Below, in pieces: positions 1-11,300 of a stretch of DNA of 34,172 nt. A model generated the notes under the pieces. It had not been told where the DNA came from. It saw only the letters and a program-made list of their open reading frames with translations, and did no database searches. A program made the position numbers and the translations under genes. This DNA comes from an uncultured Microbacteriaceae bacterium. GTDB taxonomy: Bacteria > Actinomycetota > Actinomycetes > Actinomycetales > Microbacteriaceae. The stretch is taken from NCBI GenBank assembly GCA_903857985.1, contig CAIOGW010000046.1, positions 1 to 34,172 on the forward strand, in the 5' to 3' direction. Numbering within the stretch: position 1 is the stretch's first letter; each line of letters opens with the position of its first letter.

Positions 1-285
1 GATGATGAAAGGCCACCAGCTCCACGGACTGAAGTGACCCATCTCAGGGTCAGCATCATCAATGTCGGTGTCGGCGTCTTCAGGAAGCACTTGGCCAGCC
101 TGAGAACGCTTGACCATGTTGAGGAAGAAGGCAATGAATCCAGCGAGAACAGCCGATAGGAGGATGCCCATGCTTCCGACAATTTCAAGCTGCCCGTAAA
201 CCAGGTAGTTCCAGACGGAGTAGACACCCGCGGCGATCAAGAAAAATCCAGAGAGAAGCCAGAAAAGACCAATGTTCGCTCTCAT
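1..285 (-). CDS. ctaF: Cytochrome c oxidase subunit IV, actinobacterial type (3' end outside window)
   Basis: Reverse-strand translation MRANIGLFWLLSGFFLIAAGVYSVWNYLVYGQLEIVGSMGILLSAVLAGFIAFFLNMVKRS...; two TM segments; directly downstream of ctaD. Confidence 0.88.
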   Translation of the reverse strand, partial: MRANIGLFWLLSGFFLIAAGVYSVWNYLVYGQLEIVGSMGILLSAVLAGFIAFFLNMVKRSQAGQVLPEDADTDIDDADPEMGHFSPWSWWPFII

Positions 286-287
286 GG

Positions 288-2012
288 CTAGGCTCCCCTT
301 GCGGCAATCTCTGTGGTCGGACGCGGGCCACCAATACTTGCCGGTGCGAGCTCAGGGTGGTTGAGATCGAAGGCGGGTGACTCGCTACGAATGCGAGGAA
401 TCGAGGTGAAGTTGTGGCGAGGTGCTGGACAAGCAGTGGCCCACTCCAGTGAACGGCCGCTTCCCCAGGGGTCATTGACCGTCACCTTAGGAGCGTATCG
501 CCACGTGATGTACACGTTGATAATCCACGGCACGAGTGACACTGCCATGACGAACGAGCCGACCGTGGAGAGCTGATTCATCCAGGTGAACCCGTCCTCT
601 GGCAGGTACGTGGCGTAGCGTCGCGGCATGCCGATGACTCCCAACCAGTGCTGGATGAGGAAGGCGGCATGGAACCCAATGAAGAACAACCAAAAATGGA
701 TTTGGCCGAGGCGTTCATTCATCATTTTTCCGGTCCACTTGGGCCACCAGAAGTACAGAGCTCCAAAGAGTCCGAAGACGATACCGCCCACAACGACGTA
801 GTGGAAGTGCGCCACGATGAAGTAGGTATCCGAAAGGTGGAAGTCCAGCGGTGGAGAGGCCATGATGACCCCGGTGAGGCCACCAAAGATGAAGTTGAAG
901 ACGAATCCCAGAGCAAAGAGCATGGGCGTTTCGAAGGTCACCGAGCCCCGGAACATGGTGCCAATCCAGTTAAAGATCTTTACGCCCGTGGGCACCGCGA
1001 TGAGCATTGTCAGGAGGGCGAAGAACGGGAGGAGAACGGCACCCGTAACGTACATATGGTGCGCCCATACCGTCATCGACAGTGCCCCGATGGAAATGGT
1101 GGCATAAACAAGAGTCCTGTAGCCAAAGATGGGTTTGCGACTAAAGACAGGAATGATCTCTGAGATCACGCCGAAGAACGGAAGCACAAGGATGTAAACC
1201 TCGGGGTGGCCAAAGAACCAGAAAAGATGCTGCCATAGGATGGCCCCGCCCGTGGCGGCGTCGAAAACGTGTGAACCGAAAACGCGGTCTGAGCCCAGAG
1301 CAAAGAGTGCTGCGGCCAGGATGGGGAACACAAGGATGACGAGAATCGATGTCACCATGATGTTCCACGTGAAGATGGACATGCGGAACATGGTCATTCC
1401 CGGCGCGCGCATGGTGATGATGGTGGTGATGAAGTTCACGGCGCCAAGAATTGTGGCGAATCCACCAAGAGCGAGTCCGAAGACCCACATATTGCTGCCC
1501 AACCCCGGCGAGAACGTTTGCGTCGATAGTGGCGTATAGGCAAACCAACCAAAACTGGCCGATCCCTGAGGCGTGAGGAACCCACCAACCGTGATGATGC
1601 TACCGAAGAAGTACATCCAGTAGGACAGCATGTTGAGCCGCGGGAACGCCACATCGGGCGCACCAATCTGCAGGGGAATTAATTCGTTGGCGAGACCCGC
1701 AAAAAGAGGCGTAGCCACGAGAAGAAGCATGATGGTTCCGTGCATGGTGAACATCTGGTTGTACTGCTCTTTGGTTTGCAGAACCTGCATGCCCGGCGCC
1801 CACAGCTGTGCACGAATGAGCAGTGCCATCACACCACCGATGAGGAAGTAGATAATCGACGTGATGATGTAGAGGTGACCCACGATTTTGTGGTCGGTCG
1901 ACGTCATCCAGCGAACGACGATGTTTCCACGCTGCACGGGCCGGGTAACTCCGACTGTTGCTGGCTTGTCAGCGTTGCTGACCACCGGGGTGGGAGAAAG
2001 CGTTGTGCTCAT
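288..2012 (-). CDS. ctaD: Cytochrome c oxidase subunit I
   Basis: Heme-copper oxidase motifs [31 protein letters not shown]; 574 aa. Confidence 0.98.
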   Translation of the reverse strand: MSTTLSPTPVVSNADKPATVGVTRPVQRGNIVVRWMTSTDHKIVGHLYIITSIIYFLIGGVMALLIRAQLWAPGMQVLQTKEQYNQMFTMHGTIMLLLVATPLFAGLANELIPLQIGAPDVAFPRLNMLSYWMYFFGSIITVGGFLTPQGSASFGWFAYTPLSTQTFSPGLGSNMWVFGLALGGFATILGAVNFITTIITMRAPGMTMFRMSIFTWNIMVTSILVILVFPILAAALFALGSDRVFGSHVFDAATGGAILWQHLFWFFGHPEVYILVLPFFGVISEIIPVFSRKPIFGYRTLVYATISIGALSMTVWAHHMYVTGAVLLPFFALLTMLIAVPTGVKIFNWIGTMFRGSVTFETPMLFALGFVFNFIFGGLTGVIMASPPLDFHLSDTYFIVAHFHYVVVGGIVFGLFGALYFWWPKWTGKMMNERLGQIHFWLFFIGFHAAFLIQHWLGVIGMPRRYATYLPEDGFTWMNQLSTVGSFVMAVSLVPWIINVYITWRYAPKVTVNDPWGSGRSLEWATACPAPRHNFTSIPRIRSESPAFDLNHPELAPASIGGPRPTTEIAARGA

Positions 2013-2024
2013 GGTCTCGTTCCC

Positions 2025-2918
2025 TTATTCTTTTTCCGCTTCGGGCGCGGCGACGCCCGGCAGGTTCTGGTTACGGTCGAAAGTGGAATCAAGCTGGCCA
2101 ACAAATCCCTTGTCAGCGAGGCTCTGTGTGTAGGCGTCGTACTCAGCCTGAGAGACAACCTTTACCTTGAAGAGCATCATTGAGTGGAACTCACCACACA
2201 GCTCTGCACACTTGCCCATGTACGTTCCTTCGCGCTCAGGAATGACAGACATGAAGTTCGTGCGTCCCGGGATAACGTCTTTCTTGTACAGGAAGTCAAT
2301 CACCCAGAACGAGTGGATAACGTCGCGGGCGTTGAGCTGAATTTCTATTTTCTTGCCCACGGGCAAGTAGAGCGTGGGAATTGATGCCTGATCTACCGCA
2401 CCCTGTTCGGCACCCAGGGAGTTGTCTGGCTGTACCTGAATGCCGGCCGTGTAAACGTTTTCGTTGACGTAGTTGAAGTCCCAAGCCCACTGTTTGCCGT
2501 AGACCTCGATGACTTGGTCTGGCTCGTCGAAGCGCGCCTCAATGATTGCTTCGTCGCGAGCGGTAAAGAAAAAGAATCCCAGAATGAGTAGGAGCGGAAC
2601 CGTGGTGAAGAAGACCTCAATCGGCATGTTGTAGCGCAGCTGCACCGGCATGCCCGTCTGCCCGCGACGACGACGGTAAACGGCGACCGACCACATCAAC
2701 AGACCCCACGCGATGATACCCACGCCAAAGAGAACGACCCAGCTGGTGACCCACAGCGCAGAGATGCGTTCCGTGTTGTTTGTTGCCGGCGGTTCACCCG
2801 CAATGAAGCCCGGAAGATAGCCATTGAGTTCTTGAGTGGTACAGCCAGCGAGAACTATCGCGGTAGAGACAGCAATCGGAATTGCGACCCAGCGGAGGCG
2901 ACGATTGAGGCGCACCAT
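2025..2918 (-). CDS. ctaC: Cytochrome c oxidase subunit II
   Basis: Lipoprotein-like N-terminus (VLAGCTT), two TM segments, CuA motif CAELCGEFHSMM; start MVRLNRR preceded by AAAGG; ORF track extends to 2948. Confidence 0.96.
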   Translation of the reverse strand: MVRLNRRLRWVAIPIAVSTAIVLAGCTTQELNGYLPGFIAGEPPATNNTERISALWVTSWVVLFGVGIIAWGLLMWSVAVYRRRRGQTGMPVQLRYNMPIEVFFTTVPLLLILGFFFFTARDEAIIEARFDEPDQVIEVYGKQWAWDFNYVNENVYTAGIQVQPDNSLGAEQGAVDQASIPTLYLPVGKKIEIQLNARDVIHSFWVIDFLYKKDVIPGRTNFMSVIPEREGTYMGKCAELCGEFHSMMLFKVKVVSQAEYDAYTQSLADKGFVGQLDSTFDRNQNLPGVAAPEAEKE

Positions 2919-2939
2919 TGACCTTTCGACCCGTGAGAA

Positions 2940-2960
2940 GAAAACCACGGCGTGGCTCTC
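2940..2960 (-). terminator. Weak hairpin with T-rich tail between erpA and ctaC (possible terminator)
   Basis: Minus strand GAGAGCCAC-GCC-GTGGTTTTC (9 bp including 2 G-U), then TTCTC. Confidence 0.3.
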
Positions 2961-3057
2961 TCATGTGTTTTTAGCCTACCCGCAATGATGCTCTTAGGTG
3001 ACGTGTGGACCCCCGAAACTCGCAGTTTTTTCGTCCAGCGCCCGCTTAGCGGAAGGA

Positions 3058-3411
3058 CTAGTGAAACGAGTCTCCACAGGCGCAGGTACCACCGGCGTTG
3101 GGGTTCTCGATTACAAAGCGCTGGTTCATCATGGAGTCTTCGAAATCAATGATGGCGCCGTCAAGATAGGGGGCACTCTTCTTATCGATGACCACTTCAA
3201 CGCCACCGTAGTCGACAACAAGATCGTTGTCGTTGAGCTTTTCATCAGGCATGAGGTCGCGATAACGAAGTCCTGAACATCCGCCAGACTCGACGGCGAG
3301 ACGAAAACGAATCTCCTCGTCGGCAAAATCCGACTCGAGAATGCGGCGCAGCTTGTCGGCAGCAGCGTCGGTAACGATAACGCCGTGTGCGGGAGTGTTG
3401 GTTTCGGTCAT
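3058..3411 (-). CDS. erpA: Iron-sulfur cluster insertion protein (HesB/IscA/ErpA family)
   Basis: 117 aa; conserved cysteines GGCSGLRY and CACGDSF; A-type carrier pattern. Confidence 0.93.
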   Translation of the reverse strand: MTETNTPAHGVIVTDAAADKLRRILESDFADEEIRFRLAVESGGCSGLRYRDLMPDEKLNDNDLVVDYGGVEVVIDKKSAPYLDGAIIDFEDSMMNQRFVIENPNAGGTCACGDSFH

Positions 3412-3421
3412 GACAATGATT

Positions 3422-4849
3422 TTACCAGCCCAATCCGTCGTTTAGTGCCACAAGAAATCTTGTCTCGGATCCCGTCGCGCGAAGGAACCCCGGCAGATGA
3501 AGTGACTCATTGGGGCTGTGCGCCCGCGTGTCTGGATCTTCGATGCCCGTGATCAGAATGTGTGCGTCGGGAAACACAGTGAGAAACTCCGCAATGAAGG
3601 GAATGGAGCCGCCGATGCCCATTTCGACAGGCTCCGTCTGCCACGACTCGCGCATTGCCTGTGTCATGAGAAGTGCCGCCGTCGAATCGGTGGACGCCGA
3701 ATACCCCTCTCCCGCGGCGATGAGGTCCACGGTCACTCGGGCACCCCACGGCGCATGCGTCAGAAGGTGTGATGTAACAACCTCGGCAGCCTGGGCGGCC
3801 GACTGACCAGGAGATACACGAATACTGACGCAGGCTCGAACAGAAGCCACTAGCGTGTTGCTGGCCTCGTCAACCGAGGGCATGTCGATTCCCGTCACCG
3901 TAATTGCCGGACGGGTCCACATACGCTCCAGGATGTCGCCGTGACCAATCGACTGGACTCCGGCCAAAATTCCAGACTCGTCGCGAAGCCGAGGTTCGTC
4001 GTAGTCGGGACTGTTGCGGCGGTGAGATTCGAGAAGTCCCCGGACGGCCACGCTTCCGTCATCGTCGTGAAGCGACGCCAAGAGCCGGGTCATCGCCATC
4101 ATGGCGTCGGGAACCGCGCCACCAAACATGCCCGAGTGAAGGGGGTGGTCGAGCGTCGATACGGTGACGGCAAGCGTGGCCGTGCCCCGAAGACTCGTGG
4201 TGAGGGCGGGTATCTCTGTACTCCAATTCATGGAATCGGCAACGATGATCACGTCGCTCGCCAGTGTGGAGCGATGCTCCTCAAGCAGATTAGTGAACGA
4301 CGGGGATCCGTATTCCTCTTCGCCCTCGATAAAGACCACAATTCCCAAATCGGGATCTGGCCGCAAACTGGTGAGAGCCCGCAGGGCGCCAACGTGAGAC
4401 ATCACTCCGGCCTTATCATCGGCAACCCCGCGACCATAGGCCCGCTCCCCCACCCGGGTCACGACAAAAGGTTCTGTCTCCCACGCCTCGTCGTCGCCTG
4501 CTGGCTGCACGTCATGGTGTGCGTAGAGCATCACGGTGGGGCCACCTCCACGAGGTTCCCGACGTGCAATGACCGCGGGCTGCCCCAGCGCGCTCGTTTC
4601 TCCCACGGGGGCAGAGACGATCTGAACCGCATCGAACAAGCCAGTTTGCTCAAGAAGTCCCGCAGTAAACCTTGCGCTGGCCTGAACGTGAGATGCGTCG
4701 TGCGACGGCCACGAAACTGACGGAATCGCCACAAATTCGGTAAGAAGGCCCAACAACTCATGTTCAAGCGCCGCCACGACGGCATCAGGATTATGTTCAC
4801 CTCTGTGGTCGGTTCCTAGGGTCATGCCGCTAATCTTAGGTTTGGTCAT
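3422..4849 (-). CDS. M20 family dipeptidase / metallopeptidase
   Basis: Motifs VMLYAHHDVQPAG, GRGVADDKAGV, EGEEEYGS; start MTKPK (4849) or internal MTLGTDHRG (4824); the ORF-track N-terminus beyond that looks spurious. Confidence 0.93.
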   Translation of the reverse strand: MTKPKISGMTLGTDHRGEHNPDAVVAALEHELLGLLTEFVAIPSVSWPSHDASHVQASARFTAGLLEQTGLFDAVQIVSAPVGETSALGQPAVIARREPRGGGPTVMLYAHHDVQPAGDDEAWETEPFVVTRVGERAYGRGVADDKAGVMSHVGALRALTSLRPDPDLGIVVFIEGEEEYGSPSFTNLLEEHRSTLASDVIIVADSMNWSTEIPALTTSLRGTATLAVTVSTLDHPLHSGMFGGAVPDAMMAMTRLLASLHDDDGSVAVRGLLESHRRNSPDYDEPRLRDESGILAGVQSIGHGDILERMWTRPAITVTGIDMPSVDEASNTLVASVRACVSIRVSPGQSAAQAAEVVTSHLLTHAPWGARVTVDLIAAGEGYSASTDSTAALLMTQAMRESWQTEPVEMGIGGSIPFIAEFLTVFPDAHILITGIEDPDTRAHSPNESLHLPGFLRATGSETRFLVALNDGLGW

Positions 4850-4872
4850 AGCAAAAACACGTGAGGAAGCCT

Positions 4873-5430
4873 GTGTCAAAAAATAACGTCGAATCCCGCT
4901 CCGAGGCAACGCCGGAGACACCTGTTGCCGGAAAGGGTCACGCCACACCTACGCGCAAGGAGCGCGAAGCTGCCAACAAGCGCCCCCTCGTTCCCGAAGA
5001 CCGTGCCGAAGCTCGTCGCCAGAACCGTGCAAGCGTCGTCGAACAGCGTGAGCGCGCCCGAATCGGGATGGCCGCCGGTGATGAGCGTTACCTGCCCGCC
5101 CGTGATCGCGGCCCTCAGAAGCGTTACGTCCGCGACTACGTCGATGCTCGCTACAGCGTTGGTGAACTGACAATCCCGTTCATGGTTTTGGTTATTCTTA
5201 CATCGTTCTATCAGCCCCTGATGGAAATTGGTGTCATCGTGATGTGGAGCTACCTCATCATTGTGATTGTCGACTGCTACGTCATGTCTTTCCGTTTGCG
5301 TCAACGACTCAAAACAAAGTTTGGCTCCTCAGAGCGCGGCGTATCGTGGTATGCCTCGATGCGCTCCATTCAATTTCGCACCATGCGGATGCCAAAGCCC
5401 GCAGTGCGGCGCCGACAGTACCCTAGCTAA
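4873..5430 (+). CDS. DUF3043 domain-containing membrane protein
   Basis: TPTRKEREAANKRPLVPEDRAEARR ... RIGMAAGDERYLPARDRGPQKRYVRDYVDARYSVGE plus two TM helices, the DUF3043 signature; GTG start at 4873 after GAGGAAG. Confidence 0.9.
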   Translation: MSKNNVESRSEATPETPVAGKGHATPTRKEREAANKRPLVPEDRAEARRQNRASVVEQRERARIGMAAGDERYLPARDRGPQKRYVRDYVDARYSVGELTIPFMVLVILTSFYQPLMEIGVIVMWSYLIIVIVDCYVMSFRLRQRLKTKFGSSERGVSWYASMRSIQFRTMRMPKPAVRRRQYPS

Positions 5431-6488
5431 ACCGCGTCGTTGAGGCCGCGCGTGATGCGACGAGCCCACCCCGGGCCCGCGTAGACGAAACCGGTGTAGC
5501 CCTGCACGAGGTCGGCGCCGGCGTCGAGACGTTCACGAACTTGAGCGGCCGTCTCTACGCCCCCCACCGAGATGAGGGCAAAGGGCTTCGGCAAACGGGC
5601 GCGCAGGAGACGCAAAACTTCGAGCGACCGCCGTGCAACGGGCGGACCTGAAACCCCTCCTTCGCCCATGGCTTCCACGCGCGCGGCGCTCGTCAGCAGC
5701 CCCGAGCGCGACACCGTGGTATTCGTCGCCACAATACCTGCTACTCCGATGCGCTCACACATATCCGCGATCCGCAGTGCCTGATCGTTAGTGACGTCCG
5801 GCGCAATCTTCACAAAGAGAGGAACAGAGCGGCACTCAACAAAGACGGCGCGCACGAGCGGCTCAAGCAGATCGATTTCTTGCAGGCCTCTCAGGCCCGG
5901 AGTGTTGGGCGACGACACGTTGACGACCAGATAATCAGCAAGGGGCGCCAAGATTTTAGTTGACGCCACATAATCGCCCACGGCGTCAGCAACGTCGACC
6001 ACGCGACTCTTGCCGATATTGACACCGATGACGGGCACGTTCGGACCGCGACGGACGCGACGGAGCCTCTTGGCGACAGTGGCAGCGCCATCGTTATTGA
6101 ATCCCATGCGGTTGATCAGACCGCGATCGGAGATGAGTCGAAAGAGTCGAGGACGAGGGTTACCGGCCTGAGGGAGGGCGGTCACTGTTCCCACTTCCAC
6201 ATGACCAAATCCGAGGTTTGCCAGTCCTCGCGTCATCGTCGCGTTCTTGTCGAAGCCCGCCGCAAGACCGAAGGGTGTGGGGAAAAAAATGTTGAGTACA
6301 GGGGTGACGAGGTCTTTGTGCGGGCGAACCGTTCTCGCCAGAATGCGTCCCACGAGGGGCCAGCCTGCTAGTCGGATGACCGGCATGGCCAAGTGGTGGG
6401 CGCGCTCCGGATCGATGCGGGAAAACAAAGATCGGAAAAGAAAACCATAAAACCCCGGAATTTTTGCCGGCGCGTATTGCGTCATCAC
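5427..6488 (-). CDS. pyrD: Dihydroorotate dehydrogenase (quinone), class 2
   Basis: [40 protein letters not shown]-like [44 protein letters not shown]. Confidence 0.97.
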   Translation of the reverse strand: MMTQYAPAKIPGFYGFLFRSLFSRIDPERAHHLAMPVIRLAGWPLVGRILARTVRPHKDLVTPVLNIFFPTPFGLAAGFDKNATMTRGLANLGFGHVEVGTVTALPQAGNPRPRLFRLISDRGLINRMGFNNDGAATVAKRLRRVRRGPNVPVIGVNIGKSRVVDVADAVGDYVASTKILAPLADYLVVNVSSPNTPGLRGLQEIDLLEPLVRAVFVECRSVPLFVKIAPDVTNDQALRIADMCERIGVAGIVATNTTVSRSGLLTSAARVEAMGEGGVSGPPVARRSLEVLRLLRARLPKPFALISVGGVETAAQVRERLDAGADLVQGYTGFVYAGPGWARRITRGLNDAV

Positions 6489-6976
6489 GCTTCCGATTTC
6501 GGGATTTCGTTCTCGGACTCATCAGCGCGCTCACGGTCGGCGCGGAGCACGCTCACCGCGGCCTCAAAATCACTCAGGGAATCGAACGCCTGATATACGC
6601 TAGCGAACCTTAGGTAAGCCACCTCATCGAGGTCCTTGAGCGGAGGCAGCACCGACAAACCGATCTCGTTTGCCTCGATTTGCGATGCACCCGTAGCCCG
6701 GATTGCCTCTTCGACCTTCTGCGCCAGTGTGGCCAGATCGGCATCACTCACGGGGCGGCCCTGACACGCCTTGCGAACACCTGCGACAACCTTCTCGCGA
6801 CTGAATGCCTCAACAACCCCTGAACGCTTGATGACGGAAAGGCTCGCGGTCTCGAGGGTGCTGAACCGGCCCGAACACTCGGGGCACTGACGACGACGAC
6901 GGATTGACAGTCCGTCATCGGATGTTCGCGAATCGATCACTCGGGAATCAGAATGGCGACAGAAAGGACAAAACAC
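6485..6976 (-). CDS. nrdR: Transcriptional repressor NrdR
   Basis: [43 protein letters not shown] zinc ribbon plus ATP-cone. Confidence 0.98.
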   Translation of the reverse strand: MFCPFCRHSDSRVIDSRTSDDGLSIRRRRQCPECSGRFSTLETASLSVIKRSGVVEAFSREKVVAGVRKACQGRPVSDADLATLAQKVEEAIRATGASQIEANEIGLSVLPPLKDLDEVAYLRFASVYQAFDSLSDFEAAVSVLRADRERADESENEIPKSEA

Positions 6977-6977
6977 G

Positions 6978-8291
6978 TCATTGCCCCCCGACGGTGCGAG
7001 CGTCTACGGCGTCGCCGTGAGCGGGAAGGTTTTCAGCGTCAGAGAGCGCGCGTACGTGATGGGCGACGTCGGAGAGCCCAACTGCGTCGTACCGAATAAC
7101 CTGCTGCGCGCGAAGGAACGTATAGGCGCCCAACGCCGATGAAAAGCGAGCCTGTCCCAGCGTGGGAAGGACGTGGTTTGAACCCGCGACGTAATCCCCC
7201 AAGCTCACCGGCGCGTCACGGCCCGCAAATATGGCCCCCGCGTTGATGAGGAGAGGTAAGAGTGCTTCGGCATCAGCCACATGCACCTCGAGGTGTTCGG
7301 GCGCATACGCGTTGCTGAGAGCCACGGCGTGGGACAAATCGTCGACCATGATGAGTGCCGACTGAGGGCCGGACAGGGCTTCGACCACGCGGGCAGAGTG
7401 AGTGGTTTCGGCCGCGCGCTGGGAAACCCGAACCTGCACGGCCTCCAATAGCTCTGCGGAATCCGTGACGAGAACGGCGGCAGACATGGGGTCGTGTTCG
7501 GCCTGAGAAACGAGATCAGCGGCCACCACATCGGAATCTGCGAAGGCATCGGCAATGATCAAAATCTCGGTGGGTCCCGCTTCTGAGTCGATGCCCACCA
7601 GTCCCCGAACCAGCCGTTTTGCTGCCGCCACAAAGATGTTTCCGGGACCCGTGATCACGTCAACAGGATCTAAGCCGAGCGACGACACGCCGTAAGCGAG
7701 TGCACCGATGGCTCCCGCGCCCCCCATGGCGTAGACCTCATCTATGCCGAGCAGCTGGGCTGCCGCCAACACAGTGGGGTGTACCGCAAATTCAAAATCA
7801 CGCTGCGGCGGAGAGACGAGCGCAATCGAGGCAACACCGGCGACCTGCGCGGGAATCACGTTCATCACCACGCTTGACGGGTAGACGGCCTTTCCGCCCG
7901 GGACGTAAAGTCCCACGCGGGAGACCGGCACCCACCGCTGTTCGACCGCAGCACCGGGACCGAGGGTGGTTACCGTCGCCGGTGGCACTTGACTGACGGA
8001 AACCCGCCTCACCCGGTCAATCGCGATTTCAAGGGCTTCGCGTACTTCCGGAGCCAACTGGGAGAGCGCGGTTCGCATCTGGGCGCCATCAACCCGCGTC
8101 GACGCGGGAACACCGCCATCAAATTTTTGGGCCTGGTCCCGCAGTGCCAGCTCGCCACGAGCTACCACGTCGGCGATCAACTCTTGGGCTACGTCGAGGG
8201 CCGACGAGAGGTCATTGGTCGCCCGGGGAACACTCGCGAGAAGACTGACCGAAGAACGGTCACGGCCGCGTAAATCAAGCGTTCGCATCAT
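6978..8291 (-). CDS. hisD: Histidinol dehydrogenase
   Basis: [69 protein letters not shown]. Confidence 0.98.
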   Translation of the reverse strand: MMRTLDLRGRDRSSVSLLASVPRATNDLSSALDVAQELIADVVARGELALRDQAQKFDGGVPASTRVDGAQMRTALSQLAPEVREALEIAIDRVRRVSVSQVPPATVTTLGPGAAVEQRWVPVSRVGLYVPGGKAVYPSSVVMNVIPAQVAGVASIALVSPPQRDFEFAVHPTVLAAAQLLGIDEVYAMGGAGAIGALAYGVSSLGLDPVDVITGPGNIFVAAAKRLVRGLVGIDSEAGPTEILIIADAFADSDVVAADLVSQAEHDPMSAAVLVTDSAELLEAVQVRVSQRAAETTHSARVVEALSGPQSALIMVDDLSHAVALSNAYAPEHLEVHVADAEALLPLLINAGAIFAGRDAPVSLGDYVAGSNHVLPTLGQARFSSALGAYTFLRAQQVIRYDAVGLSDVAHHVRALSDAENLPAHGDAVDARTVGGQ

Positions 8292-8312
8292 GGTGATTCC
8301 AGTCTACGGTGG

Positions 8313-11300
8313 CTATTCGAGACAACCCGGTCCCAGAAGGGACTTGAGTTCACCGAACAGATCCGAGCTCACGAGCACACGTTGCTGAAGTTCAAACAGA
8401 CGGGTCGCGTCGGGTCGTACGAGTGTGAGCCGAACGTCGATGTTGCCCGGATGTCGAGCCAAGATGTCCTGAAGTTTCTCGATAAGCCCGGTGGTAGCAC
8501 GACGCTCATCCACGCGAATTCCGAGCGGACTGGCCGCTGTCGCGCGCGAGATGTCGGGGATTGTCATGTCTTGCACAGTGATGGCTTTCCCATCATCACG
8601 TGCACTCACGCGCCCACGAATGGCAACGACAACATCTGTCGCGAGGTCGTTCCCAAAGTCGAGATAGGTCTTGCCGAGGAACATTACGGTTTGTTCTCCC
8701 GTAAAGTCTTCGATCTGGACCATCGCGTAAGGCTTGCCCGAATTTCTTGCCACCCGGCGCTGAACCTCGGTGACGAGCCCGGCGATCGTCACCGTTTCAC
8801 CATCGGTAATCGACTCACTGGTGATTAGTTCGTCGATGGTCACGGTGGCGTGTTTGGCAAGTTCAATCTCGAGACCGGCGAGCGGATGATCAGACACGTA
8901 GAGTCCGAGCATTTCTCTCTCGAAGGCCAAGAGGTCTCGCTTGGTCCACTCGCGGCTCTCCGGCACACGAGGCTCACTAGATTCGTCATCGAACAGGTCG
9001 CCGAAAAGATCGACCATGCCATGAGCCTCGTTCCGCTTGAGGCTCGCTGCCTCATCGATGGCAGATTCGTGGATTTCCATGAGCCCTCGTCGGGTGTGTC
9101 CCAGTCCGTCGAAGGCGCCGGCCTTGATCAGAGATTCAACGGTTTTGCGGTTTGCCACCTGCAGTGGAACCTTCTTGATGAAATCGTGGAACGACGTAAA
9201 GGCCCCCTTGTCGACACGCGTTTGCTTAATGGCCTCCACGACGTTTGCGCCCACGTTGCGAATGGCACCGAGGCCGAAACGAATGTCGTCGCCCACGGCC
9301 GCAAACATCCCCTCTGAAACGTTGACGTCTGGCGGCAACACCTTCACACCCATGCGGCGGCACTCCGACAGATACGACCCCAGTTTGTCTTTGGCGTCGC
9401 CGACGCTGGTGAGCAAGGCCGCCATGTACTCCGGAGCGAAGTTGGCTTTCAGATATGCGGTCCAGTAGCTGAGCACGCCGTACCCGGCAGAATGGGCTTT
9501 ATTGAATGCGTAGTCGGCGAAGGGAAGGAGCGTGTCCCACAACGTCTTCTGGGCGCCTTGGCCAAAACCACGTTCCGCCATGCCGCTCTCAAATTCGGCC
9601 TGAAGTTTGTCTAGTTCGGACTTCTTCTTCTTTCCCATGGCGCGACGCAAAACATCGGCCTGCCCGAGGGTGAAGCCGGCCACCTTCTGGGCTACGGCCA
9701 TTACCTGTTCCTGAAACACGATCAGGCCAAAGGTGCCGCCCAGAATCTCCTGCAGGGGAACTTCAAGCTCGGGGTGGATGGGCTCACTCACCTGAAGCTT
9801 GTTCTTTCGCAGAGCGTAATTGGTGTGTGAGTTCATGGCCATAGGGCCCGGACGATACAGGGCAATGACTGCGGAAATATCTTCAAAGTTGGTTGGCTTT
9901 AGTTGGCGCAGTAGTGCACGCATGGGGCCACCATCGAGCTGAAAGACGCCGAGGGTATCTCCGCGCCCGAGCAGGTCATACGTGTTCTGATCTGCGTCGA
10001 GATCAAGCGTTTCGGGCGTTACCGTCTCGCCGCGGTTGCTCACGATGTTCGCCAGAGCATCTTCAATCACCGTGAGGTTGCGCAACCCCAGGAAGTCCAT
10101 CTTGAGCAGTCCGAGTGCCTCGCACGGTGGCTGATCAAACTGCGTAATGATGGCGCCGTCGTCGCGCATCATGATGGGCACAATGTCGATGAGTGGCTCG
10201 GCCGACATAATGACACCCGCCGCGTGAACGCCCCACTGGCGCTTGAGGTTTTCGAGGCCGGTTGCCGTATCGAAAACCGTGCGTGCCTCCGGATCGGTAT
10301 CCAGAAGAGCCCGAAAATCATTCGCCTCTTTGTAGCGCTCAGAAGCGGGATCAACAATTTCAGAAAGTGTGATGTCCTTGCCCATGATGGAACGGGGCAT
10401 CGCCTTGGTGAGGCGCTCCCCCACCGCGTAGGGCATACCGAGCACGCGAGCCGAATCTTTGAGAGCTTGCTTGGCCTTGATAGTGCCAAAGGTGACAATC
10501 TGAGCGACGCGATCGTCGCCATATTTATCGGAGACGTAGCGGATCACCTCGCCGCGACGACGATCATCAAAGTCAACGTCAACATCCGGCAACGAGACCC
10601 GGTCTGGGTTCAAAAACCGCTCGAAGATCAGGCCGTAACGCAGCGGGTCGAGTTCGGTAATGCCCATGGCGTAAGACGCGAGGGAGCCGGCGGCAGATCC
10701 GCGGCCAGGACCGACGCGAATGCCCTGCTTGCGGGCCCACGCGATGAAGTCGGAAACAACGAGGAAGTAGCCGGGGAAACCCATGTTGGTGATGACGTCA
10801 ACCTCGTAGGCGGCTTGGGCGCGGTGTTGCTCGCTGATTCCGTCCGGGAACCGACGCGCTAATCCGACCTCGACCTCCTTGGCGAACCAGGAGGCTTCGG
10901 TCTCGCCCTCGGGCACGGGGAAACGCGGCATCAGATTGCGGTGCGCAAACTCCGATTCACACCGCTCGGCGATGAGTAGCGTGTTGTCGCACGCCTCCGG
11001 GAAATCCTTGAAGACGTGCCGCATCTCGGCCGGCGACTTGAGGTAGAACTCATTTGATTCAAACTTGAAGCGCTTGGGATCGTCGAGCGTTGATGCTGAC
11101 TGAACACACAGCAGAGCAGCGTGGGCATCGGCATCGTGAGCGTGCGTGTAGTGCAGGTCGTTGGTGGCAACCAGGGGCAGGCTGAGATCGGCTGCCAATC
11201 GAAGCAAGTCGGCCGTCACGCGACGCTCGATGTCGAGGCCGTGATCCATAATCTCGACAAAAAAGTTCTCCGCACCGAAGATGTCACGAAACTCGGCGGC

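Noticed and set aside
3016-3062. Hairpin GTCC...CCGCTTAGCGG...GGAC near a T-run downstream of erpA
   Set aside because: The T-run is on the wrong side of the hairpin for an intrinsic terminator on either strand.
3941-4720. 259-aa plus-strand ORF antisense to the M20 peptidase
   Set aside because: Composition is Arg/Gly/His-rich with no domain signature; the opposite strand encodes a clear conserved enzyme. Typical GC-driven shadow ORF.
10224-10862. 212-aa plus-strand ORF antisense to dnaE
   Set aside because: Lies fully inside well-conserved dnaE; no recognisable family or ribosome-binding site.
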